Below are positions 7,294-16,957 of a DNA stretch of 64,000 nucleotides, piece after piece. The number at the start of each line of letters is the position of its first letter. Within the stretch, counting starts at the first letter, position 1. Position numbers and translations under genes: made by a program. Where the stretch lies: NCBI RefSeq assembly GCF_024158745.1, contig NZ_JAMZAW010000004.1, positions 186,001 through 250,000 of the forward strand, in the 5' to 3' direction. The notes below the pieces were generated by a model. That model had not been told where the DNA came from. It did not search any database and was given only the letters and a program-made list of their open reading frames with translations. The stretch comes from Paenibacillus tyrphae. GTDB taxonomy: Bacteria; Bacillota; Bacilli; Paenibacillales; NBRC-103111.

Positions 7294-8877
7294 ATGTACA
7301 AAGTGTTAGTTATGGATGGAATCAGCGACATGGGAATTCAACTGTTGTATGACGCACCGGATGTCGAGGTGGAAAAAAAGAACGGATTGTCCGAAGACGA
7401 ACTGGTGGCGATTATTGCAGACTATGACGCTTTATTGGTGCGCAGCGCCACGAAGGTAACCGAACGCATTATGGGCGCCGGCAGCAAATTGAAAGTTGTC
7501 GGACGCGCCGGTGTTGGCGTCGACAATATCGATTTGGAAGCGGCGACGAAGCGCGGCATTGTTGTCATCAATGCACCAGACGGCAATACGATCGCCACCT
7601 GCGAATTGACTTTCGCGATGATGATGTCCGTCGCCCGTATGATTCCGCAAGCGTACAAGAAAACGGTTGGCGGCGAATGGGACCGCAAAACGTTCGTCGG
7701 TGTAGAGCTTCGCAACAAGGTGCTCGGCGTGCTCGGCATGGGCCGCATCGGCAGCGAGGTCGCCAAACGGGCGAAAGCGTTCGGCATGGAAGTACTCGGC
7801 TATGACCCATTCCTGACCGAAGAGCGTGCGGAAAAGCTCGGCGTGAAGCTCGGCTCCGTGAACGAAATCTGTGCCGCAGCGGACTTCATTACGGTTCATA
7901 CGCCGCTGACCAACGAAACCCGCCATATGATCAGCAAGCCGCAATTTGAGCTGATGAAAAAAGGCGCTCGCATCATCAACTGTGCACGCGGCGGCATTAT
8001 CGACGAAATGGCGCTTGTCGAAGCGATCGATGCCGGCATCGTCGCCGGAGCGGCGTTCGACGTGTTCGAGAAAGAACCACCGGCGGCAGATCACCCGTTC
8101 CTGAACCATCCGAAAATTGTCGTCACGCCCCACCTCGGCGCATCGACGGTCGAGGCACAGGAGAACGTCGCGATCGACGTATCCGAGGAAGTGCTTCACA
8201 TTCTGCGCGACCAGCCGTTCAAGAACGCCGTCAACATGCCGCCGGTACCGGCTAACGTGCTCAATGCGCTGCAGCCTTATTTCAATCTCGGCGAGAAGCT
8301 CGGCGTCTTCCTTGGTCAGACGATCGACGGACCGGTCAGCGAAATCGTGGTCAACTATTCCGGTGATTTGACCGACGTCGATACGACGCCGCTCACCCGC
8401 TACATCGTCAAAGGCATTCTCGCCAACCAATTGGAAGGCGTGAATATCGTCAACGCGATGCATCTGGCCAAAACGCGCGGGCTTAACGTCGTCGTACAAA
8501 AGTCGTCCGCAGCGAAGAGCTTTACGAACCTCGTTTCCGTTACGCTGAAAACGAAGCAAGAAGAACGCGTGCTTGCCGGCACCCTGCTTTCCGGCTACGG
8601 CGAGCGGATCGTTCAAATCGACCAATATCCTGTCGATATCGCACCGTCCGGCCATCTGCTTCTGATCTCGCATAACGATAAACCGGGCATCATCGGTAAA
8701 GTCGGAACGCTGCTTGGCGACAACGGCGTCAATATCGCGACAATGCAGGTTGGACGTAAAGTCGTCGGCGGCTCGGCGATCATGGTGCTGACCACCGATA
8801 AAGAAACGCCGAAGGAAGTGCTCGACCGCCTGATTCAGCTTCCGGAATTGACCAATGCGCGCGAGTTGACGCTGTAA
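7294..8877 (+). CDS. serA: D-3-phosphoglycerate dehydrogenase
   Basis: First enzyme of serine synthesis: oxidises 3-phosphoglycerate to 3-phosphohydroxypyruvate with NAD+. The 527 residues comprise a substrate-binding part, an NAD-binding Rossmann region (VLGMGRIGSEVAKRAKAFGM), the dehydrogenase signatures GARIINCARGGIIDE and VVTPHLGAST (catalytic His), an intervening domain, and a C-terminal ACT domain (LLISHNDKPGIIGKVGTLLG), which in other SerA proteins binds regulatory serine. GGAGG stands upstream of the ATG. It is the only gene behind the T-box leader and ends at a strong terminator, so serine supply appears controlled at both RNA and protein level. Confidence 0.97.
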   Translation: MYKVLVMDGISDMGIQLLYDAPDVEVEKKNGLSEDELVAIIADYDALLVRSATKVTERIMGAGSKLKVVGRAGVGVDNIDLEAATKRGIVVINAPDGNTIATCELTFAMMMSVARMIPQAYKKTVGGEWDRKTFVGVELRNKVLGVLGMGRIGSEVAKRAKAFGMEVLGYDPFLTEERAEKLGVKLGSVNEICAAADFITVHTPLTNETRHMISKPQFELMKKGARIINCARGGIIDEMALVEAIDAGIVAGAAFDVFEKEPPAADHPFLNHPKIVVTPHLGASTVEAQENVAIDVSEEVLHILRDQPFKNAVNMPPVPANVLNALQPYFNLGEKLGVFLGQTIDGPVSEIVVNYSGDLTDVDTTPLTRYIVKGILANQLEGVNIVNAMHLAKTRGLNVVVQKSSAAKSFTNLVSVTLKTKQEERVLAGTLLSGYGERIVQIDQYPVDIAPSGHLLLISHNDKPGIIGKVGTLLGDNGVNIATMQVGRKVVGGSAIMVLTTDKETPKEVLDRLIQLPELTNARELTL

Positions 8878-8943
8878 TCGGATATACAACGTTCCACGAT
8901 TGTTTCACGAACAACAAGAAAAAAGACGTTTGTTCTACAAAAA

Positions 8944-8978
8944 GAAAGAAGCCTCCGATGACGAATCGGAGGCTTTTG
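8944..8978. terminator. Bidirectional terminator between serA and resE
   Basis: Perfect hairpin GCCTCCGAT / ATCGGAGGC at 8951-8973 with T-rich flanks on both strands; serves the convergent serA and resE. Confidence 0.85.
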
Positions 8979-8985
8979 TCTGGTT

Positions 8986-10830
8986 TTACACCGCTTTGCA
9001 GGGAAGTGTGATGGAAAATGTCGTCCCCTGCCCCGGCTGGCTTTTAACATGTACGGTACCCTCGTGAGCTTCTATGATGTTTTTTACGATGGACAACCCC
9101 AATCCCGTTCCGCCGGTAGCTCCGCGCGTACGAGCTTTGTCCGCCTTGTAGAAACGCTCGAAGATGAAGGGCAGGTCTTCCGCCGGAATGCCGTAGCCTT
9201 GGTCGGCCACCTCGATCAATACCGCGTCTTCCCCTTTGTAGCGCGTTTGTGCCGCGCTCAATTGAATAAGCGATTGCGACGGCGTATGCCGGATCGCATT
9301 GTCCAGCAAGTTGGTCAGCACCTGCTCCATCCGGTCTTCATCGGCATGGCACAGCACCAGCTCTTCCTCGGGCAGGATGCAGGTCATCGTAATGCCGTGT
9401 TCCTTGGACAAGCCGGCGAATTTACGGTGTACCCGCTTTAAGAATGTGTTCACTTCCAGCTCACGGAAGTTCAATTCCATATTGCCCGTCTCCATCTTCG
9501 CGAGATCGAGCAAATCTTTCACCAGCCGGCCCATGCGAAGCGATTCGTCATGAATGACCTGCGCCAAATCCTTGCGTTCTTCGGGTGTAGCCGCGATATC
9601 GTCGATCAATGCCTCGCTATAGCCCTGCAGCATCGAAAGCGGCGTGCGCAGCTCGTGCGATACGTTGGCGACAAAATCTTTGCGCAGCTTGTCGAGCCGG
9701 AATTCCTCGGTAACGTCCCGCATCACGGCAACAACCCCGCGTACAAGCTCACGCGAATACAACGGCGCCATCACGACGGACCATACTTCACTCTGAACAT
9801 GCAGCTTGGCCGTCATTTCCTTTGCCTCGGAGATCACCCCTTGGAATAACGGTTGAAGCGGTTCGGGGACCGTTCCCGGCTTCCCCGGCATCTGTCTTTC
9901 TTCCTGGCCGGACCAGTCGTCCGTCCAATGAATCTCGTTCCAATCCCGTACGACCTTATCTCCCGGAGGATTAGTCAGAATGACTTTCCCGTCGGCGTCG
10001 AACGTAATCACCGCATCCCCCATGCTTCGCAGCACGCTGGCCAAGTGCTCCTTCTCATGACTTAGGGCTTTGATCGTATCCGACAGCTTCTCTCCCATAT
10101 GGTTGAACGTTTTGCCCAGCTCGCCCAGTTCGTCGGAAGACGTGATCGGCACGCGGGTATCGTATTCGCCCATTGAGATCAGATCGGCCGCCTTCTTGAG
10201 CTGGAGCAGCGGCTGCGTAATTTTGGTCAGCAGGAAGAAAGCGAAGAACGTCGTCATCAGAAAGCCGGCGACGCCGACGACGACGAACAGCTTTTTGACA
10301 TAAGCCTGCGTCTCCTCCGCCGACTGTGTGAGTTGATACAGAATCAGCGCTCCGGCGGTCTGCGTCTGGCCTTCATTCAGATAAGGCACGGCTACGGCCG
10401 TGTATTGATTGCTCAACGGCGCACGCGGAAGGCCCGAGCTCGTATTGCGGTTATCGACCGGCTGCCCGGCGAACGCCTTCTGCAGATCCGCTTTCGTGAA
10501 GAAATCGGTATAACGAAACGTTTTGTCCTGCGTTTGCGCAAACGGCGGATCGATCTGCTCGAAATTGGCAGTCACCATCAGAATGCTCGCCCCTTGGGCG
10601 CTAAGCAGTTCGTTGACAACCTGCAAATACCGCCGTTCTTCCTTATGCAAGGAAATTTCATTGGCCACCTTGACCGCGAGCCTCGTGAGCGTTTCCGCCT
10701 GATCCTTCGACTTGGGGAACGACGTTTCGATATATCGGAACAAAAAAAGGCTGAGCGTCAATAAAACGACAACAACCAGCCCGATAATCGTAATCCACAG
10801 TTTACCGACAACGCTTTTTAAAATAAACAC
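8986..10830 (-). CDS. resE: Sensor histidine kinase ResE
   Basis: Membrane sensor kinase of 614 residues, partner of ResD in redox/oxygen-limitation control. Order: TM1 (about 12-32), extracytoplasmic sensor loop, TM2 (about 178-202), HAMP, a PAS-like region (about 265-360), HisKA with phospho-acceptor His in VSHELRTPLSMLQ, then the ATPase with VADQGYGIP and GGTGLGLSIVKN boxes. It starts 1 nt after the resD stop codon, so the pair is cotranscribed and probably coupled. Position behind resABC and resD matches B. subtilis. The signal sensed cannot be read from sequence. Confidence 0.93.
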   Translation of the reverse strand: MFILKSVVGKLWITIIGLVVVVLLTLSLFLFRYIETSFPKSKDQAETLTRLAVKVANEISLHKEERRYLQVVNELLSAQGASILMVTANFEQIDPPFAQTQDKTFRYTDFFTKADLQKAFAGQPVDNRNTSSGLPRAPLSNQYTAVAVPYLNEGQTQTAGALILYQLTQSAEETQAYVKKLFVVVGVAGFLMTTFFAFFLLTKITQPLLQLKKAADLISMGEYDTRVPITSSDELGELGKTFNHMGEKLSDTIKALSHEKEHLASVLRSMGDAVITFDADGKVILTNPPGDKVVRDWNEIHWTDDWSGQEERQMPGKPGTVPEPLQPLFQGVISEAKEMTAKLHVQSEVWSVVMAPLYSRELVRGVVAVMRDVTEEFRLDKLRKDFVANVSHELRTPLSMLQGYSEALIDDIAATPEERKDLAQVIHDESLRMGRLVKDLLDLAKMETGNMELNFRELEVNTFLKRVHRKFAGLSKEHGITMTCILPEEELVLCHADEDRMEQVLTNLLDNAIRHTPSQSLIQLSAAQTRYKGEDAVLIEVADQGYGIPAEDLPFIFERFYKADKARTRGATGGTGLGLSIVKNIIEAHEGTVHVKSQPGQGTTFSITLPCKAV

Positions 10831-10831
10831 G

Positions 10832-11548
10832 TTATTTCGGGACCTCGAGCTTGTAGCCTACGCCCCAAACGGTCGTAATCATGGAGGCGGCGTCCGGCGA
10901 CACTTTATTCAGCTTCTCGCGCAGCCGCTTCACATGGGTATCGACCGTGCGCAAATCACCGAAAAACTCGTAGTTCCATACGTCTTTGAGCAGCTCCTCA
11001 CGGGAAAACACCTTATCCGGCGACACCGCCAAATAATGAAGCAGCTCGTATTCTTTCGGAGTCAATGCCACTTCCTGTCCTCCGGCCGTGACGCGGTGAG
11101 CGTCGTGCTCGATGACCAGATTCGGGAACACGATATTGTTGCTCGAATTCACTTCCTTGGACAAATACGCGGTGACCGAAGACCTCCGCAAAATGGCCTT
11201 GACGCGGTAAATGACCTCGCGGGGACTGAACGGCTTCACCACATAGTCGTCCGCTCCCGATTCGAAGCCTTGGACACGGTTCGTTTCTTCGCCTTTGGCC
11301 GTCAGCATAATGACCGGCGTCGATTTCACCTGGCGCAGCCGGGCGCACACCTCGTTGCCGTCGATGCCCGGCAGCATCACGTCAAGCAGAATCAGGTCGT
11401 AATCCTGATCCAGCGCTTTGCGCAGCGCCGATTCGCCGTCCTCGGCTTCGTCAATGCTGTAATTTTCTTTCTCCAAATACATCCGCAGCAAGCGGCGAAT
11501 CCGTTCCTCATCATCTACAACCAATATGTTCAACTTCGTCTCGCTCAT
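10832..11548 (-). CDS. resD: Response regulator ResD
   Basis: OmpR/PhoB-type transcription regulator, 238 residues. The receiver domain has the acidic pair VVDDEER, the phospho-acceptor Asp in LILLDVMLPG and the conserved lysine in VVKPFSP. The C-terminal winged helix carries LTPKEYELLHYLA and the recognition region RTVDTHVKRLREKL. The ATG at 11548 (AAGAGG upstream) is preferred to an in-frame TTG at 11566. ResD activates resA, cta and anaerobic respiration genes in B. subtilis; the same role is inferred from the operon context. Confidence 0.95.
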   Translation of the reverse strand: MSETKLNILVVDDEERIRRLLRMYLEKENYSIDEAEDGESALRKALDQDYDLILLDVMLPGIDGNEVCARLRQVKSTPVIMLTAKGEETNRVQGFESGADDYVVKPFSPREVIYRVKAILRRSSVTAYLSKEVNSSNNIVFPNLVIEHDAHRVTAGGQEVALTPKEYELLHYLAVSPDKVFSREELLKDVWNYEFFGDLRTVDTHVKRLREKLNKVSPDAASMITTVWGVGYKLEVPK

Positions 11549-11617
11549 GGCTGAACCTCTTTTCAATTGAGATTAACGACCGTTTATTGAAACTCGGCAT
11601 GCTGTCGCTGTGCCGGT

Positions 11618-12865
11618 TTACGTGCCGGAATACGAATGCAAGCCGGCGATCACCAGGTTTACGCCGATGAGCGTAAACATGACGACGAGAAACCCGATCA
11701 CGGACAGCCAGGCGGATTTTTTGCCCTGCCAGCCGCGGGAAAGACGAAGATGCAGGTACACCGCATAAAACAACCAGACAATCAGCGCCCATACTTCCTT
11801 CGGGTCCCAGCCCCAGAAGCGTCCCCATGCTTCATGCGCCCAAATCATCGCAAAGATGAGCGCCCCGAGCGTGAAGATCGGGTAACCGATAGCAATCGCC
11901 CGGTAGCCGATCTCATCCACATCCTCCGAGTCAATCCCCCGCATTGCCGGCTGAAGCGCCCGGCCTAACGGCTTGCGGATTACAAGACGAATCAGCGCGT
12001 ACAGCAAGGTGCCCAGAAGGACCGACCAAATCACCGTGTTGAACTTCCGCCCGGCATTCGCCCCCTCCATCCAGGATGGAGCTTCGAAAAGCGGCTCGGT
12101 CATCCCGAGAAAGGGCTTCATTTCCAACTGCTCGCTCTGATACGGTTTTACGATCGGCGGCAGTACGTACTCGACGTTTTGCTTCACGACCTGCTCGACA
12201 TTATTGATATCGGTCATCTTGACGTCGCTGACGAACGTCGCTTTATACCCTGTTGCGTTAAAGCCGAAGATGGCAACGACGAACGAAATAATCATGAGCA
12301 GGGTAAAAATGGTAAACTCGACGCCACGCTGCTCCCTGCGGTCCGCTTTGGATGCTCCGCCGAAGTTGACGTTCTGGAGCAGATACATCAAGCCTGCGGC
12401 AAACCCGACGGCGAAGAACGCTTCACCGAGCGCCGCGGTCGTCACGTGGATTTTGAGCCAGTAGCTTTGCAGCGCCGGAATAAGCGGCTGCACTTCGCGC
12501 GGAAACACCGAAGCGTATGCGATGATGATAATCGATACGGGCATCGCGAATACGCCAAGCGCGGGCGTGCGATAAATCAAGTAGACGACGATAAATGCGA
12601 GCACGATCATCATTCCGAGGAACGTCATGAACTCGTACATGTTGCTCGTCGGAATATGCCCGCCTTCCACCCAGCGGGTAAAGAAAAACGTCACGTGACA
12701 CAAAAATCCGATCACGGTCAAGATGAAGCCGATGAAGCCCCATCGTTTGGCGAACCCTTCGGGGTCCGCCTCCTGAACCGATTTTTTCCCGGTAACGGCT
12801 ATGACGAAGCCGAGCAAAGCCAGGGCGTACACGATAAAAGCAATCAGCAAAAACGTGCTGCTCAA
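11618..12865 (-). CDS. resC: Cytochrome c biogenesis protein ResC (CcsA/CcsB family)
   Basis: Heme handling protein of System II cytochrome c maturation; with ResB it moves heme across the membrane and attaches it to apocytochrome. The 415 residues have many transmembrane segments and the tryptophan-rich signature WGRFWGWDPKEVWALIVWLF near residue 345, with conserved histidines before and after it (for example KIHVTTAALGEA). Its ATG overlaps the resB stop codon by 4 nt. The product family is also named CcsB. Confidence 0.94.
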   Translation of the reverse strand: MSSTFLLIAFIVYALALLGFVIAVTGKKSVQEADPEGFAKRWGFIGFILTVIGFLCHVTFFFTRWVEGGHIPTSNMYEFMTFLGMMIVLAFIVVYLIYRTPALGVFAMPVSIIIIAYASVFPREVQPLIPALQSYWLKIHVTTAALGEAFFAVGFAAGLMYLLQNVNFGGASKADRREQRGVEFTIFTLLMIISFVVAIFGFNATGYKATFVSDVKMTDINNVEQVVKQNVEYVLPPIVKPYQSEQLEMKPFLGMTEPLFEAPSWMEGANAGRKFNTVIWSVLLGTLLYALIRLVIRKPLGRALQPAMRGIDSEDVDEIGYRAIAIGYPIFTLGALIFAMIWAHEAWGRFWGWDPKEVWALIVWLFYAVYLHLRLSRGWQGKKSAWLSVIGFLVVMFTLIGVNLVIAGLHSYSGT

Positions 12866-14541
12866 GTTTCAATCACCTTTCTTTCCAGCGTCTTCGGATC
12901 GATGTCGATTCCCGTTTTTATCAAGACCTGGGCCACTTCCTTCCGGATACCGTACCAGTTCTTGTTCGTATGAGCGCCGAGCGCAAGCTGTCCGTTATCG
13001 ATGCGCAGCCAGATCCGGCGATGGTGCCAATAAAAGCCCATGATCAAGCCGATCATCGAAATGGCCGCGCCGACCCAGATATACGGCATTGCCCGGTCGA
13101 CCCGGATATTCAAGTAACTGACATACTCTGAAATAGCTACGTCGGCCATGGAACCAACGGACAGCTCCAGCTTGGCGCCGAGCGCTCCGTTGATTTCGTC
13201 TTGACGGAAATTGACTTTATCCACCTGACGCGGGAAGTACATGTAAGGCTCCCCTTCCGGCTTCAAGCCAGGACCCGAAATGGCGAATACGAACGCCGGG
13301 GCTTTCGGTTCGTTGGACTTGGTCATCGGCACACCTTTGTCGTCCAAAGCGAATTCGGGGAAATACGCCTTCAGCTTCAATTGGTAAGAACCTGCGCTGT
13401 ACGATTCCGCAGGCTTGTTCATCGGCAGCTCGAAGCTTCCGTACGTTTCGCCGGTTTGTTTGTTCTTAAGCGTCGGCTTGACGGATATGAGCGTCGGAGA
13501 AGGCTTGAAGTCGAATTGATACGCGAGAAATCCATTGTACTCCAACGGCTTGTTCACGACAATATCCTGGCGGTGCACTTCTTCAAGCACCGGCTCCTTC
13601 GCCGGATCGTCGCAGTCCGCCTTGCACTGGTAGAGCACCGCTTTCGTTTCGAATACCTTCGGGACGTCCTGTCCTTTGGACCGGAAGCTCTCCGACATCT
13701 CTTCCGGCTTGTAAAACTCCAACGTAAATTTCTCGTTCTTCAAATAATAAGAAGTCTCGGGAATTTTGACAAGTTTGCCTTCCGGAAAAGCGATATGCTG
13801 ATCCATATGCCACCCCGGAATGCTGCGCATCAATACGGCGCCTAGAAAAATAATCAACCCGATATGATTGATATAAGGTCCCCAGCGGCTGAACCGGTTT
13901 TTCTCCGCCAGCAGCGCCGTGCCGTCCGTATGTACGCGGTAGCGCTGCTTGCGGAGCACCTCCGCCGCCTGCTCCGTCCAAGCTTCCGGCGTCTGTACCG
14001 AACCTTGGGCAGTGGAAGGAAGCGGTCCGGTAAATGTCACTTTTTGTCGCGTGATGAAGCTTAAATGCTTGCGGATCTGCTGCTTATTGAGCGCCCGGTA
14101 CAACGGCAGCACACGGTCCAGACTGCAGACGACGAGCGATGTGCCAATCATGAACAGCAGCGTGATGAACCACCAAGATTCGAACGTATGCGACAGCCCC
14201 AGCAAATAATAAATGTACCCGATCGTTCCGTACGTTTCTTTATAATACACCGCAGGATCGATGTTCAAAAACGTATTTTCCTGCGGATATACGGTCCCCA
14301 GAATCGAGCCCAGCAGTGTAATCGCTATGAGATAAACGGCGATTTTGACGGACGAGAAAAAATTCCACACCCGGTCCAGCACGCCGGGATTGGCACGCTG
14401 GGATCGCCGGGCGACCCCGTCGTACCGCATCTCAAGCGGCTCGCTGCCGCCTTCGTCTGAAAGCGGCTTGCCACAGGACTCGCACAGCATGGTGCCGACA
14501 TGATTCTGGTGTCCGCATTCGCATTTCGTGTTTTGAATCAT
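12862..14541 (-). CDS. resB: Cytochrome c biogenesis protein ResB
   Basis: Second subunit of the System II heme-export/ligation complex, 559 residues. Four transmembrane regions flank a large extracytoplasmic domain (about residues 230-500). The N-terminus carries an extra four-cysteine motif (CECGH...CESCG, residues 8-24) that looks like a small zinc ribbon on the cytoplasmic side. It sits between resA (6 nt away) and resC (4 nt overlap). Confidence 0.93.
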   Translation of the reverse strand: MIQNTKCECGHQNHVGTMLCESCGKPLSDEGGSEPLEMRYDGVARRSQRANPGVLDRVWNFFSSVKIAVYLIAITLLGSILGTVYPQENTFLNIDPAVYYKETYGTIGYIYYLLGLSHTFESWWFITLLFMIGTSLVVCSLDRVLPLYRALNKQQIRKHLSFITRQKVTFTGPLPSTAQGSVQTPEAWTEQAAEVLRKQRYRVHTDGTALLAEKNRFSRWGPYINHIGLIIFLGAVLMRSIPGWHMDQHIAFPEGKLVKIPETSYYLKNEKFTLEFYKPEEMSESFRSKGQDVPKVFETKAVLYQCKADCDDPAKEPVLEEVHRQDIVVNKPLEYNGFLAYQFDFKPSPTLISVKPTLKNKQTGETYGSFELPMNKPAESYSAGSYQLKLKAYFPEFALDDKGVPMTKSNEPKAPAFVFAISGPGLKPEGEPYMYFPRQVDKVNFRQDEINGALGAKLELSVGSMADVAISEYVSYLNIRVDRAMPYIWVGAAISMIGLIMGFYWHHRRIWLRIDNGQLALGAHTNKNWYGIRKEVAQVLIKTGIDIDPKTLERKVIET

Positions 14542-14547
14542 GCCTAC

Positions 14548-15081
14548 TCACCCTTGCTTCTGCGGTAATAGCGATGTGATGGTCTTTTCAATATATGCCT
14601 CGTCCATTTCGCCGATCCGGATGACGCCGACCTTCCCTTCCCGGTCGACGAAGAACGTGGTCGGATATTGGGAAACGCCGTAACGCTTGCGGGTTTCCTC
14701 GTTCTTGTCGAGCAAAATCGGGAACGTAACCTTATATTGGCTGACGAAGTTTTCGACCGCGACTCTGGGCTCGTCCAGATTGAGGCCGAGAATCTCGACA
14801 TTTTTATCCGCCCACTTGGCGCGCTGTCTTTCGAGCGCCGGCATCTCGTTGCGGCAGGGCTCGCAGAACGTTCCCCAGAAGTTGACGACGACGACTTTGC
14901 CGCGGTAATCGGACAGTTTGCGGGTGGTGCCGTCCAAACCGAGCAGCTTAAAATCCGGCGCCTCCGAGCCTTGCGTCGGTTTCTTGTCGCTCCCGAACAG
15001 ATTGCTCGCGAGCGTGAGCGCGCCGATGACGATAATGACGGCAAAAATGGAAACTTGGACCCATCGTCTATGTTTTCCCAT
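14548..15081 (-). CDS. resA: Thiol-disulfide oxidoreductase ResA
   Basis: Membrane-anchored thioredoxin-like protein that reduces apocytochrome c before heme attachment. The 177 residues start with one signal-anchor (about 10-26) followed by an extracytoplasmic AhpC/TSA-thioredoxin fold. The active site WGTFCEPCRNEMP contains the CEPC motif typical of ResA. First gene of the res cluster after rluB (77 nt gap), as in B. subtilis. Confidence 0.95.
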   Translation of the reverse strand: MGKHRRWVQVSIFAVIIVIGALTLASNLFGSDKKPTQGSEAPDFKLLGLDGTTRKLSDYRGKVVVVNFWGTFCEPCRNEMPALERQRAKWADKNVEILGLNLDEPRVAVENFVSQYKVTFPILLDKNEETRKRYGVSQYPTTFFVDREGKVGVIRIGEMDEAYIEKTITSLLPQKQG

Positions 15082-15158
15082 ATTCTCACACCTTTAAAAC
15101 GAGAGTTGACTGACTGACAAATATCACACTACCATTATATCGAAAATGGTTCCTGTAA

Positions 15159-15920
15159 TTATTCGCCTTTTTGAATTTTGTGTGACTTGCTTTCTCCCGC
15201 TTTAAGCGCTTCCTGGCGAAGCTCGTTGACCTCCTGCGGGGTCAGGTGGCGAAACTTGCCCCGGGGGATGCCGGATAGCTGAAGCGGCCCGAATTGAATC
15301 CGTTTCAGCTTGATGACCGGATGATGAATTGCGTCGAACATCCGCCGCACCTGCCGGTTGCGTCCTTCGTAAATCGTAATTTTCACGACGGCTTCGTTGG
15401 TTTCCAGACGCACGTCCTGGTACTCCACCTCGGCGGGCGCGGTCATCCCGTCCTCCAGCTCAATTCCGTTCTTCAGCTTGTCCAACAAGCTGCCATGGGG
15501 CACACCTTTGACCGTGGCCAAATAGGTGCGCGGCACGTGGTGCTTCGGATGGGTCAGCAAATGAGCGAATTCGCCGTCATTGGTGAGCAGCAGCAAGCCT
15601 TCCGTATCGTAATCCAGCCTGCCGATCGGGTAAATGCGCTGCTTGATGTTTTTGAAAAACTCTGTCACCGTTTTACGTCCCTCGGGATCTTGAGCGCTTG
15701 TGATGACGCCTTTCGGCTTGTTAAAGATCACATACACTTTGGACTGCCGGCGGATCGGCTTGCCGTCCACTTTAATAAAATCCTGGGAAGGGTCAACCTT
15801 CACCCCCAGGGTCGTTACTACCTTGTCATTGACTTCCACACGTCCTGCGGTAATCAATTCTTCACACTTGCGGCGGGAGGCCACACCCGCTTCGGCCAAC
15901 ACTTTTTGCAATCTGTCCAT
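15159..15920 (-). CDS. rluB: 23S rRNA pseudouridine synthase RluB-type
   Basis: Modifies a uridine in 23S rRNA (position 2605 in E. coli numbering for RluB). The 253 residues contain an N-terminal S4 RNA-binding domain (LQKVLAEAGVASRRKCEELI) and a RsuA/RluB/E/F-type catalytic domain with GRLDYDTEGLLLLTNDG, which carries the catalytic Asp. B. subtilis has the same gene (ypuL) directly upstream of resA. Distinguishing RluB from RluE/F rests on this context. Confidence 0.92.
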   Translation of the reverse strand: MDRLQKVLAEAGVASRRKCEELITAGRVEVNDKVVTTLGVKVDPSQDFIKVDGKPIRRQSKVYVIFNKPKGVITSAQDPEGRKTVTEFFKNIKQRIYPIGRLDYDTEGLLLLTNDGEFAHLLTHPKHHVPRTYLATVKGVPHGSLLDKLKNGIELEDGMTAPAEVEYQDVRLETNEAVVKITIYEGRNRQVRRMFDAIHHPVIKLKRIQFGPLQLSGIPRGKFRHLTPQEVNELRQEALKAGESKSHKIQKGE

Positions 15921-15939
15921 CTGTTGGATTCACCTCAAG

Positions 15940-16281
15940 CTAATGATACCTATCCTCGGGTGAAATCACAAGTTGCGCCCACGGAAAATCGCCGCCCGGG
16001 CACGTAATCGAATGCGGAAAAATGTCGTCGGGCTGAAAACCGTACGTTTCCGCCAGCCGGAGAATTAGCTTGTTCATCAAAAACAGCTGCTCTTTTTCCG
16101 CGGGAGTGCGGACGGCGCGCGGCCCGGAGAAGTCCCCTTCGAGACACAGGTGGATGTAGAGCGGATCGGTTTGCTCGGAAGAAGGGATGATGTCGCCGTT
16201 TTTTGCGATGAAATAATCATACCCTTTTCCGTTAATGGAGGAGCAGGCGGAGTGGTGGATGACAATGCCGTAATACTGCAT
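15940..16281 (-). CDS. Small N-acetylmuramoyl-L-alanine amidase (Amidase_2/PGRP-like)
   Basis: Minimal Amidase_2 domain of 113 residues that would cut the bond between muramic acid and the stem peptide. Putative zinc ligands are visible: IHHSA near the N-terminus, YIHLCLEGDF in the middle and ITCPGGDFPW at the end. No signal peptide and no cell-wall binding repeat, so either it acts inside the spore-forming cell or export is by an unusual route. The ATG at 16281 with GAGGTG is preferred to an in-frame upstream codon at 16392. It lies between spmB and rluB. Confidence 0.8.
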   Translation of the reverse strand: MQYYGIVIHHSACSSINGKGYDYFIAKNGDIIPSSEQTDPLYIHLCLEGDFSGPRAVRTPAEKEQLFLMNKLILRLAETYGFQPDDIFPHSITCPGGDFPWAQLVISPEDRYH

Positions 16282-16417
16282 GCGGTTCACCTCGTTAAGG
16301 CTGGACTGCTCACAGTATATGTGCGGAGAGGATGGGGGGTGATGCGTGGACCGGCGTATATGCCGGAGCGGGCGGAATTGGTCCGCACGCATGCGGCCTG
16401 CAATTTACCGGCAGCGT

Positions 16418-16951
16418 TCAGGCAAATACCAACGAACAGATCGCAATTGAAGCGATAAAACCGACGGCGTCGGAAATAAGACCGACCTTGAGGGCGTAGC
16501 CGGCCTTGCGGATGCCGATGGCGCCGAAATAAACCGTGATAACGTACAGCGTCGTATCCGTGCTTCCTTGGATCGTGGAAGCGATCCGTCCGATCATCGA
16601 ATCGGGGCCGAACTCGGAGATCAAGTCTGTCGTAAAGGCAAGCGAGCCGGCGCCGGTAATCGGGCGCAAAAAGGCGAGCGGAATAATATCGCCCGGAATG
16701 CCAAGCCGCTCGCAAATCGGCTTCAGCCAGCCGATCATCAGATCCATTGCTCCGGATGCACGAAACACGCTGATCGCTACCATCATGCCGACCAGATGCG
16801 GAATAATCCGGATCGTCGTATCGAAGCCTTCTTTAGCCCCTTCCACGAACGATTCGTAGACGGGAACTTTCCGGTAAGCGGCGTAAAGAGGAATGAAGAC
16901 GATCACGACAGGGATGGCCCATGCCGATATCCAATTGACCAAGTTATACAC
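16418..16951 (-). CDS. spmB: Spore maturation protein SpmB
   Basis: Integral membrane protein of 177 residues needed, with SpmA, for normal spore core dehydration in B. subtilis. The nucleoside-recognition (Gate) domain features are visible: GAKEGFDTTIRIIPHLVGMM and RPITGAGSLAFTTDLI. Starts 6 nt after spmA, forming dacB-spmA-spmB as in B. subtilis. Confidence 0.95.
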   Translation of the reverse strand: MYNLVNWISAWAIPVVIVFIPLYAAYRKVPVYESFVEGAKEGFDTTIRIIPHLVGMMVAISVFRASGAMDLMIGWLKPICERLGIPGDIIPLAFLRPITGAGSLAFTTDLISEFGPDSMIGRIASTIQGSTDTTLYVITVYFGAIGIRKAGYALKVGLISDAVGFIASIAICSLVFA

Positions 16952-16957
16952 GCGGGT